Origin: Fischerella sp. JS2
Lineage (GTDB): Bacteria; Cyanobacteriota; Cyanobacteriia; Cyanobacteriales; Nostocaceae
DNA: 64,000 nt
Direction: 5' to 3'
Assembly: GCF_032393985.1 (NCBI RefSeq)
Contig: NZ_CP135918.1
Location: 3,596,001 to 3,660,000 of the forward strand
A program made the position numbers and the translations under genes. Positions 17,709 to 25,057 of the stretch are shown piece after piece; the first letter of the stretch is position 1; the number at the start of each line of letters is the position of its first letter. The notes beneath the pieces were generated by a model. The model was given only the letters and a program-made list of their open reading frames with translations. It did not search any database and was not told the origin of the DNA.

Positions 17709-18104
17709 ATGAGTGATGACCAACCCCAGCAATTCTGGCAAGGTGTAGAACAGTTCAATACAGGAGAATTCTACGCTTGTCATGACACTCTAGAGGCTCT
17801 ATGGATGGAAGCAACAGAGCCAGAGAAAACTTTTTATCAAGGAATTTTACAAATAGCAGTAGCACTGTACCATTTGGGTAATCACAATTGGCGAGGCGCA
17901 GCAATTTTGTTAGGAGAAGGTAGCAACCGCCTGCGGCGTTATCCATCTGTTTACGGCGGTATCGATGTAGATGAATTATTAGAGCAAAGTGCTGCATTAT
18001 TAAGAACATTACAACAAACAGAACCAGAGAAACTAGCCACGATGAAATTAGGGGAGGCTGAAGCATTGCCTTTACCCAAAATAGTAGTAGGGACTGAAGA
18101 CTAG
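17709..18104 (+). CDS. DUF309 family protein
   Basis: A 131-residue helical protein with the DUF309 signature: FWQGVEQFNTGEFYACHDTLEALWMEA followed by FYQGILQIAVALYHLGNHNWRGAAILLGEGSNRL. The HDxxE-type motif and the downstream histidine suggest a metal or ligand site in the helical bundle. Function unknown. It probably forms its own transcript, starting 132 bases after ftrC. Confidence 0.88.
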   Translation: MSDDQPQQFWQGVEQFNTGEFYACHDTLEALWMEATEPEKTFYQGILQIAVALYHLGNHNWRGAAILLGEGSNRLRRYPSVYGGIDVDELLEQSAALLRTLQQTEPEKLATMKLGEAEALPLPKIVVGTED

Positions 18105-18297
18105 TGGACAAACCAGACAAGGGAGAAATCATTGAAAATTTCAGGAATTTATTCTTAAACGATCTGCCCTGTGCCTTTCTTCGGTGAAACCTTGAGTTTG
18201 TGGCGAACGTCAATTATTTCAGCTAGTAGTTATTCTGGCATACTCTAGTAGTTGAGATAATTAGAATACAAGCTAAAATATTAATTCTTAAATTGCT

Positions 18298-18792
18298 ATG
18301 ATCTCTTGGTATCAATTATTTTTATTGCCAATGCGCCGCTTTGGATTAGCCTTCATGCTACCAGCTGCACTTTTTGGTGCGATCGCATTTCCCAGTCAAC
18401 TACAAACTGCTACCGCCCAGACATCAGCTGGAAGTCGCCCTCTGACTATTCACTCTGATGTGCAAGAATACGACGCCAAAACACAAGTAGCAACTGCTCG
18501 CGGCAATGTACAAATGGTATATGAAGCCCGAGGAATTCAAGCAACAGCAGCCCAAGCTCAATATTTCAGCAAAGAACGCCGCATAGTTCTAAGTGGTAAT
18601 GTTTATATTTTGCAAAAGGGAGGCAATAGTATTCGGGGTGAGACAGTGACATATCTGATTGATGAAGGACGATTTGTCGCCACACCCAAGAGTGGTCGTC
18701 AAGTAGAATCCATCTACATTGTCAACGACAGCCAAGTAAACCAAGCGACTACACCTGCCCCAAACACACCTCCCCTTCAGCGTTCTAATTAA
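18298..18792 (+). CDS. lptA: LptA/OstA-like periplasmic lipopolysaccharide carrier
   Basis: A 164-residue protein with a long signal sequence (hydrophobic residues ~18-40, ending near ATAQT) and an OstA/LptA beta-jellyroll: repeated beta strands in LTIHSDVQEYDAKTQVATARGNVQMVYEARGIQATAAQAQYF and RIVLSGNVYILQKGGNSIRGE. LptA bridges the inner-membrane LptBFG(C) exporter to the outer membrane. Its position just before lptB and the LptF/G permease gene supports this. Length is typical of cyanobacterial forms. The spacer to lptB carries repeats. Confidence 0.9.
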   Translation: MISWYQLFLLPMRRFGLAFMLPAALFGAIAFPSQLQTATAQTSAGSRPLTIHSDVQEYDAKTQVATARGNVQMVYEARGIQATAAQAQYFSKERRIVLSGNVYILQKGGNSIRGETVTYLIDEGRFVATPKSGRQVESIYIVNDSQVNQATTPAPNTPPLQRSN

Positions 18793-18888
18793 ATTAAGAA
18801 CTGAGTAGATAGTAGAGGCGTAAAATACTGCGCTTATACAGTTAACTTATGTAGGTAGTTCTTCATAACAACCAACCCTACTTACCTT

Positions 18889-19055
18889 GAAGCCGCCCTT
18901 CGGGCGTCTACGCCAGTCCCCCTACCCTTACCTTAAGCCTATGAGCGCACGGCAGATGACGCCACGTGCTTTATGCCGGGAGAAGAGTCCACCGCAGTGG
19001 CTCCTTTATGCCGGGAAAGGAGTCCACCGCACTGCCTCGTCTACGTGACGGGAAC
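18889..19055. repeat. Left arm of an inverted repeat flanking lptB and the LptF/G gene
   Basis: The block contains ACCCTTACCTTAAGCCTATG, continues through GAGCGCACGGCAGATGACGC and CACGTG, then has two tandem copies of a TTTATGCCGGGA(A)AGGAGTCCACCG unit and CTCGTCTACGTG. Its reverse complement, with 45 consecutive matching bases by eye, lies at about 21186-21325. The rest of the spacer 18793-19107 contains no gene. Confidence 0.8.
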
Positions 19056-19107
19056 CGCCAATATGAGGGCTGGACTTACCATCAACAACTAACAAAGCAC
19101 ACAGAAC

Positions 19108-19836
19108 GTGAAAATTGTCCTAGAAAATATTCGCAAATCTTATGGCAAGCGAGTGATTGTCAATCGCGTCAACGTTTCTGTTGCCCAGGGCGAAGTAGTG
19201 GGGTTACTTGGCCCAAATGGTGCTGGCAAAACCACAACATTCTACATTGCCACAGGTTTAGAAAAACCAGACCGGGGAACTGTATGGTTGGATCATCAGG
19301 ACATCACTGCACTGCCTATGCACAAAAGGGCAAGGCTAGGTATTGGTTACTTAGCACAGGAAGCCAGTGTGTTTCGTCAATTATCAGTACGAGATAATAT
19401 ACTGTTGGTGCTAGAGCAAACAAACGTACCTCGCTGGCAATGGCAACGGCGACTAGAAAAATTATTACAAGAGTTTCGTTTAGAAAAAGTAGTTAATAGT
19501 AAAGGAATTCAACTTTCTGGAGGTGAGCGACGCCGGACGGAATTAGCAAGAGCATTAGCAGCTGGTAGAGAAGGGCCAAAATTTTTACTGTTAGATGAAC
19601 CTTTTGCAGGAGTTGACCCAATCGCAGTTTCAGAGATTCAGTATCTCATTGCACAATTGCGGGAACGCGACATGGGGATCTTGATTACAGATCACAATGT
19701 CCGCGAAACCCTTGCTATTACAGATCGTGCCTACATCATGCGCGAAGGTCAAATTCTTGCTTCTGGCAATGCCGACGAACTCTACAATAATGCCTTGGTG
19801 CGGCAATATTACTTAGGTGATAATTTTCAGGTTTAG
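19108..19836 (+). CDS. lptB: LptB, lipopolysaccharide export ATPase
   Basis: A 242-residue ABC ATPase. Walker A is GPNGAGKTTT, the signature motif LSGGERRRTELARAL, Walker B FLLLDEPFAGVDP, and the switch histidine lies in ITDHNVRETL. The TDHNVRETL/REGQIL..G form is typical of LptB rather than other ABC ATPases. It powers lipopolysaccharide extraction from the inner membrane with LptF/G. The start is GTG at 19108; no better ATG is near. Context: lptA upstream, permease gene 129 bases downstream. Confidence 0.92.
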   Translation: MKIVLENIRKSYGKRVIVNRVNVSVAQGEVVGLLGPNGAGKTTTFYIATGLEKPDRGTVWLDHQDITALPMHKRARLGIGYLAQEASVFRQLSVRDNILLVLEQTNVPRWQWQRRLEKLLQEFRLEKVVNSKGIQLSGGERRRTELARALAAGREGPKFLLLDEPFAGVDPIAVSEIQYLIAQLRERDMGILITDHNVRETLAITDRAYIMREGQILASGNADELYNNALVRQYYLGDNFQV

Positions 19837-19965
19837 TCATTTGTTAGTTAGTAGTTAATGGTTAGTAGGTAGAGACGCGAGGAACATCGCGTCTGTACTG
19901 GTTAGTGGTTAACCAAATACCCAATGACAAATGACAAATGACCAATGATCAATAACTAATGACTC
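19837..19965. repeat. Short tandem repeats with a GACGCG hairpin copy
   Basis: The spacer between lptB and the permease is made of TTAGTTAGTAGTTAATGG-type units, the hairpin GACGCGAGGAACATCGCGTC (19874-19893) and AATGACAAATGACCAATGA-type units. It does not encode anything, and it separates two genes expected to be co-transcribed. Confidence 0.75.
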
Positions 19966-21135
19966 ATGGCTAAATCTAAATCTTTCCACAACCTCAATTC
20001 ATTGCTGTCCATTTCTATAATGGATCGCTATCTTGCAAGCGAATTAATCCCACCGTTTTTATTTAGTTTTGGGATTTTTGCTTCCCTTGTGTTCACGGCG
20101 GATAGCTTATATGAATTGCTGCGAAAAGTAGTCCAAGCAGGATTACCACTAGAAATAGCTTTAAAGGTTTTTTTGTTAAAGCTACCACGGGTAATTGTCT
20201 ATGTTTTTCCGATGTCAACACTGCTAGCCACTTTGATGACCTACAGTCGTCTCTCTGCTGAAAGTGAATTGATCGCCCTACGTAGCTGTGGTGTAAGTGT
20301 GTATCGTATGGTACTAGCTGCTGTGGTCATGAGTTTTTTAGTAGCAGGGATAACATTTGTTGTCAGTGAGCAAATTGCACCAGCAGCCAATTATGAAGCC
20401 TCTGTGACTCTAGATAAAGCTCTCAAATCCGACAAACCAACATTTAAGCAAGAGAATATCTTTTATCCTGAATACCAAAATGTTAAACAACCGGATGGTA
20501 GTAAAGAAAGAATACTGACACGCTTGTTTTATGCTGACAAGTTTGATGGCAAGCGGATGAAGGGTCTGACGCTTATAGACCGTTCTCAAGAAGGTCTCAA
20601 TCAAATCGTTGTAGCAGAGTCAGGAGAATGGAATGGTTCACAAAGTGTTTGGGATTTTTATAACGGTACTATCTATCTAGTTGCGCCTGACCGTTCTTAC
20701 CGCAACATAGCTCGATTTAAACATCAACAATTACAACTTCCCCGCACACCATTGGATGTGGCAAATAGAAGCCGTGACTTTGAAGAGATGAATATTGCCC
20801 AGTCACTAGAACAACTAGAAATAGAAAGTATTAGTGGAAATGAGCAAAAAGTTCGTCAACTGAGAGTCCGTATTCAACAAAAAATTGCCTTTCCTTTTGC
20901 CTGTGTCGTCTGTGGGCTAGTTGGTGCTACTGTGGGAACAATACCCCAACGTACAGGTCGGGCAGCAAGCTTTGGAATTAGTCTAGCAGTTATTTTTACT
21001 TATTACACAACATTACAGGTTGCCCGTACATTAGGAGACACGGGTTTTCTTTCTCCTTTTGTATCAGCTTGGCTACCCAATTTTTTGGGGTTAACATTAG
21101 GTTTATTTTTACTAGTACGGACAGCACGGCGGTAG
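19966..21135 (+). CDS. LptF/LptG family permease (YjgP/YjgQ)
   Basis: A 389-residue inner-membrane protein with about six transmembrane segments: one after the motif MDRYLASELIPPFLF, two near residues 65-120, and three near residues 300-385, separated by a large periplasmic jellyroll-like domain (~140-300). This is the LptF/G architecture. Cyanobacteria usually have a single LptF/G-type protein, so it probably forms a homodimer with LptB. It lacks a nearby LptC. Operon with lptB is likely despite the repeat-filled 129-base gap. Confidence 0.9.
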   Translation: MAKSKSFHNLNSLLSISIMDRYLASELIPPFLFSFGIFASLVFTADSLYELLRKVVQAGLPLEIALKVFLLKLPRVIVYVFPMSTLLATLMTYSRLSAESELIALRSCGVSVYRMVLAAVVMSFLVAGITFVVSEQIAPAANYEASVTLDKALKSDKPTFKQENIFYPEYQNVKQPDGSKERILTRLFYADKFDGKRMKGLTLIDRSQEGLNQIVVAESGEWNGSQSVWDFYNGTIYLVAPDRSYRNIARFKHQQLQLPRTPLDVANRSRDFEEMNIAQSLEQLEIESISGNEQKVRQLRVRIQQKIAFPFACVVCGLVGATVGTIPQRTGRAASFGISLAVIFTYYTTLQVARTLGDTGFLSPFVSAWLPNFLGLTLGLFLLVRTARR

Positions 21136-21185
21136 GATTGAGGATTGGGGAGATAGGGAGATAGGGAGATAGGGCGGTGGGGAGT

Positions 21186-21325
21186 GTGTAGACGAGCCAC
21201 TACGGTGGACTCCTTTCCCGGCATAAAGAAAGAGGCGTCACGTGGCGTCATCTGCCGTGCGCTCATAGGCTTAAGGTAAGGGTGGAGTATGTAGACACGC
21301 AAGTGGCTTCCCGTAGGGTGGAGTG
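21186..21325. repeat. Right arm of the inverted repeat flanking lptB and the LptF/G gene
   Basis: Reverse complement of the block at 18889-19055, including the TATGCCGGGAAAGGAGTCCA and TTAAGCCTATGAGCGCACGG cores. It has a single copy of the CCGGGAAAGGAGTCC unit, where the left arm has two. Flanks are low-complexity AGATAGGG and TGGGGAGTG tracts. Confidence 0.8.
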
Positions 21326-21392
21326 TGGGGAGTGTGACAGGTGTGGGGAATAGTAGCCATTAACCACTAACTACTAACCACTAACCTTCTAG

Positions 21393-22013
21393 TTAATCTT
21401 CATAATAAATCCGACACTCTGGTGCATCTGGGTTGGCTGCACAGTATTGCTCAAAGGATGATTTGGTAAATGCCATATGTCCAGCTTTTTGATGGGCTGC
21501 TTCTGCTTGGATTTCTTCTACTGTCACCCAAGCTGTAGCACATTCTGAAGATAATGTACCGTATAAAGAGCAAATCGCGCGAGCATCTGCGATCGCTTGT
21601 TGAATTTTGTCCTCTAGCAAAACTGATTGTGGACTTTCAACAAAATCACTTTTGGTGAGGATATCAGTGACAGAAATTATGCCCAACAGCTTACCTTGAA
21701 TTACGGGCGCTCTACGGATACCTGTGTTGGCAAATAACCGGGCGACGTATTCTATAGACAATTCAGGATTGACGATAATGCAGGGCTTACTCATAATTTC
21801 GTAGACCCGTACTTGTTTGGGATCTTTGGCATAAGCTGTTACCTTGTAGATAATATCTGTCTCCGTAATAATACCATAAGCATCATTCTCATGATTGCGC
21901 TCCACAACCAAAGCCCGCAATCGTTTTTCCTTCATCACACCTACTGCTTCGGCGATTGTTGCTGAACTGCGGATGCTAACAACATCTTTGGTCATGATAT
22001 CTTCTACTTTCAT
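21393..22013 (-). CDS. CBS-CP12 fusion protein
   Basis: A 206-residue fusion. Residues ~1-125 are two CBS motifs (MKVEDIMTKDVVSIRSSATI and VYEIMSKPCIIVNPELSIEYVARLF), an adenylate-binding Bateman module. Residues ~137-206 are a complete CP12-like domain with two cysteine pairs (AICSLYGTLSSEC and YCAANPDAPEC) and the AWVTVEEIQAEAAHQ core. CP12 scaffolds GAPDH and phosphoribulokinase under dark/oxidising conditions; CBS-CP12 fusions are known in cyanobacteria and appear to link Calvin-cycle control to adenylate charge. A good AGGAG lies 8 nt before the ATG. Single gene. Confidence 0.93.
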   Translation of the reverse strand: MKVEDIMTKDVVSIRSSATIAEAVGVMKEKRLRALVVERNHENDAYGIITETDIIYKVTAYAKDPKQVRVYEIMSKPCIIVNPELSIEYVARLFANTGIRRAPVIQGKLLGIISVTDILTKSDFVESPQSVLLEDKIQQAIADARAICSLYGTLSSECATAWVTVEEIQAEAAHQKAGHMAFTKSSFEQYCAANPDAPECRIYYED

Positions 22014-22380
22014 GCTACTGCTCCTGTTGATTGCCCAGCCACAAGCACTAAGTTAGAGCAGATTTAAATTTCAGATGATATCGAAACTGACAGAAGGAAA
22101 AGGGAAAACCGACCTGATGCAGGCAAATGTCAACTAAAGGCTGAAGGCTGAAGTATGAAGTATAAAATTACTCTACCCATAAAGGGATGGGGCATGAATC
22201 AGGCAAAACTTAATTTTTTTGTCTAACAGAGGGGAGGCTTGTACCAATTCTTACTTCATCCTTCATACTTTCTTCTGTAAATTTTATACTAAGAGTCATA
22301 TATTAATAATGACTACATAAGAATTGAGAGGCTAGGATAAAATTCTTACTCGTTCTCTGTTCATTCCATCAGATTTACCT
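22014..22380. promoter_or_regulatory. Divergent spacer between CBS-CP12 gene and an orphan gene
   Basis: It should contain both promoters. A degenerate inverted pair is visible: GCTGAAGTATGAAGTATAAAA near 22150 and CTTCATACTTTCTTCTGTAA near 22259 with TTTTATACT. No named regulatory site recognised. Confidence 0.35.
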
Positions 22381-23430
22381 ATGTCAGGTCGTCGCTACCC
22401 TCCCGCCTACTTACGCTATCTCAAAACTAGGTTATGGAATTTGGCTCGACCTAGTTTTTGGGGAACAGCAATTTTTTTAGCCGTGGTGGGGTTAGTAGTT
22501 AGAAAATACTGGAAACACCCAGATTTTTTTTATTTTAGGCAATATCAGCAAGCTGAAGCCAAAAAGCCTGTAAATTCTTCTCTTTCAGAAGAAGATAAAG
22601 CCATTGCCGCCGATATTGATAACTTACCAATCTTATTTTATGACTTTACTCATGGAACTCTACCTTCCACAGCAACTAATGTGAAGCAAAAGACCAAGGT
22701 AGACAATAGCAATTCTATTTTAGAGAGCTTAAGCAAACAAAAGACAATAGCCACCGATGCGGATTCCAACTCTGGCTTGCAATTAGTAAATCCGGCATCG
22801 ACGCCAAAGTTAGAAAATCCATTTGTGGTACAAACAGAAAATTTATTGCAATTCAAAAATGATCAGAATAATAGCCACTTTTTAGGGGTAAACGGTATAA
22901 CGGCGGCGTCTATGCCAACAGGTACAGAACAAACCTCTACGAATGTGGAGATGGGATTTATTAATCCTGTCAACTATAACCACAATGCTACTGTGGTTAG
23001 TCCCTTACAAACTGCTCTCAATCAATCATCCAATCAAAGTTCGTCTTTGGGGAGTCGTACAACTTCAACTCAGACAAATTCATTATTGTTACCGAATCAA
23101 AATTTTTCATCGACGACGGGACTAAATGGAAATGCGATCGCTCCCATCAATCATAGTACAAACTACCCTAACCAATATCCCAACCTTTCGACAACCAATG
23201 TCCAATCACCCACATCTGCGGTAACATCTATTACCCCTACCCAATCTTCTAATGTGACGCCATCCTATACCCCAATACCAAGTCAAAGCGTTGTTAATTC
23301 CAGCAATGGCGATGCTTCTAGTTTGCAGCAGCCCACTCAATTACCACAAAATAACCCCCCATCGCCTTCTCAATTTCCTGGGCTGTATACAGGTGAACGC
23401 CAGATTAATGGTATTTCGTATCCCAGATAG
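22381..23430 (+). CDS. Membrane-anchored low-complexity protein, unknown function
   Basis: A 349-residue protein with a basic, aromatic N-terminus (MSGRRYPPAYLRYLKTRLW), one transmembrane helix at about residues 30-42, and a long extracytoplasmic tail rich in Asn, Ser, Thr, Gln and Pro. No folded domain is recognised. The last residues (PGLYTGERQINGISYPR) are more complex and may be the conserved end. It resembles anchored linker proteins; function unknown. Convergent with the P450 gene. Confidence 0.6.
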   Translation: MSGRRYPPAYLRYLKTRLWNLARPSFWGTAIFLAVVGLVVRKYWKHPDFFYFRQYQQAEAKKPVNSSLSEEDKAIAADIDNLPILFYDFTHGTLPSTATNVKQKTKVDNSNSILESLSKQKTIATDADSNSGLQLVNPASTPKLENPFVVQTENLLQFKNDQNNSHFLGVNGITAASMPTGTEQTSTNVEMGFINPVNYNHNATVVSPLQTALNQSSNQSSSLGSRTTSTQTNSLLLPNQNFSSTTGLNGNAIAPINHSTNYPNQYPNLSTTNVQSPTSAVTSITPTQSSNVTPSYTPIPSQSVVNSSNGDASSLQQPTQLPQNNPPSPSQFPGLYTGERQINGISYPR

Positions 23431-23508
23431 CACGAGCCACTATAAGTTTGATACCTTTAGCAGCCAGGGAGACAAGGGGAACAAGAAAGACAAGGAAGAG
23501 GATTTGGA

Positions 23509-24864
23509 TCAAGAATTTTGTGAAATAATATGACTCGATAATTTATGAAAGCTTACTTTTAAGCCATCCTGAGGATGCGGGGTTGGAACCATAATCATCT
23601 CTAAGTTTTGTTCCGGTAGTAGTTCCCACTGATAGTGACGCAGTAAAAGGGCTGCAAACATTTTCATTTCTAGTTTGGCAAATTCTTTACCCAGGCATTC
23701 CCGTACTCCGCCACCAAAGGGTATATAACTAAAAGCTTTGGGTTTATCTTCTGCCCTCTGTAGACTAAAACGTTCTGGATCAAATACTTCTGGGTGATTA
23801 TAAACACTTTGATCTTTGTGGGTTTTACCTACCTGATATAGTATAGACCAACCTTGAGGAATGTGGAAACCATTAAATTCACAGGGCTGGATTACTTCTC
23901 GAAAGCCACCACCTACAGGCGGAATCAGCCGCATCACTTCTTTTAAGACTTGCTCTAAGTAAGTCATTTGTTTAAGATTTTCTGAAGTCAGAGGTGTATC
24001 TACACCAAGCTGCTGTTGTTCACTGCGGGCAGTTGCTAAAACCTGTGGATTTTGTACTAATAATAGACATAGTGATGCTAAGGCTGAGGTCAGAGTTTCG
24101 TGTCCAGCAAATAGCAAAGTCAACAATTGATCCTTAAGTTCATTGAGGCTTAAGCGTTTACCTTCTTCATCCTCTGCTTGTAAAAGTAGTTCTAAAACGT
24201 CTTGATATGAGTCTCCGGTTTCTTGACGTTGATGGACAATCTTTTCAATTTCGGCTAGCAATAATTTTCGACAACGTAATGCTTTACCAAAATTAGTCCA
24301 CGGTAAATTTATAGGTAGGGTGAATAAACCATCCACCCAGGTTTTGTACCACTCACCCAATTGAGTTTGGGAAGCGCGATCAACTCCTACAAGCAACTTG
24401 CAGGCAATATCAAGAGTGTAATTTCTGAGTTCTGGATACCAAGCAAATGTGGCGAGTTTTTCCCATCTATCTAAATATTGATGGGTAATTTGCTCCATTG
24501 TACTGGCATAACTAGCTAAAGCTCTTGGTTGAAAAGCTTGAGATAGTAGTTTACGGCGATTTTGGTGTTCTGTACCCTTCTGAACTGATAAAGATGCAGG
24601 GCCTAAAAGTATTCTGGTGCTGTAAGGCCAATTATTGGAAAAATATTTATGGTCGTTGTTGAATAAAAATCTATTCCCTTGTGCACCTGTAACTATTAAA
24701 GTTGGACGTCCAAATATATGAGTTTTGAACAGAGAACCATACTTTTTGTATCGCTTTTCGGTAAAATTTGGATCGTTTAAAAATGGTATTGTTTCCCCAA
24801 TTAGAGGTAAACCAAAACTACCGGGAGGTAAAGGCAAAGAAGTAGTGGTATTGGTAGTTGTCAT
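23509..24864 (-). CDS. Cytochrome P450, CYP120-like
   Basis: A 451-residue P450. The N-terminal LPLPPGSFGLPLIGET, I-helix FAGHETLTSALAS, K-helix EVMRLIPP (ExxR) and haem-binding FGGGVRECLGKEFA motif with its cysteine ligand are all present. The sequence closely resembles what I recall of Synechocystis CYP120A1, a retinoic acid hydroxylase related to eukaryotic CYP26. No redox partner is adjacent; cyanobacterial P450s use ferredoxin. The substrate is likely a retinoid or other apocarotenoid, which matches the carotenoid oxygenase encoded 18 kb away, but linkage is only by inference. Confidence 0.9.
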   Translation of the reverse strand: MTTTNTTTSLPLPPGSFGLPLIGETIPFLNDPNFTEKRYKKYGSLFKTHIFGRPTLIVTGAQGNRFLFNNDHKYFSNNWPYSTRILLGPASLSVQKGTEHQNRRKLLSQAFQPRALASYASTMEQITHQYLDRWEKLATFAWYPELRNYTLDIACKLLVGVDRASQTQLGEWYKTWVDGLFTLPINLPWTNFGKALRCRKLLLAEIEKIVHQRQETGDSYQDVLELLLQAEDEEGKRLSLNELKDQLLTLLFAGHETLTSALASLCLLLVQNPQVLATARSEQQQLGVDTPLTSENLKQMTYLEQVLKEVMRLIPPVGGGFREVIQPCEFNGFHIPQGWSILYQVGKTHKDQSVYNHPEVFDPERFSLQRAEDKPKAFSYIPFGGGVRECLGKEFAKLEMKMFAALLLRHYQWELLPEQNLEMIMVPTPHPQDGLKVSFHKLSSHIISQNS

Positions 24865-24940
24865 GTAGTCCTGCTTTGAATTATTCCATATGAGTGGACT
24901 GACAAGATCAATTCATATTATACCAAGTTGTGTTGAAAAA

Positions 24941-24998
24941 CCTCATCCTGCCTTCGGCACGCCTCTGGTGAACTTGCAAAGGGGGGATGGGGGTGAGG
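24941..24998. repeat. CCTCA...TGAGG palindromic intergenic element, copy 1
   Basis: Begins CCTCATCCTGCCTTCGGCAC and ends GGGGGATGGGGGTGAGG, with GGTGAACTTGC in the middle. A close relative is at 39826-39886, and a partial one at 49158-49214. The ends pair to form a hairpin. Confidence 0.7.
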
Positions 24999-25057
24999 TA
25001 ATATCTATCAAATGCAGCATAATATCATGTCCCCTTAAAGGCTATGCGAACTTGATA

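Noticed and set aside
18966-19397. 143-codon plus-strand frame overlapping the lptB start
   Set aside because: Its first half is the inverted-repeat arm and its second half overlaps the certain lptB reading frame in another frame.
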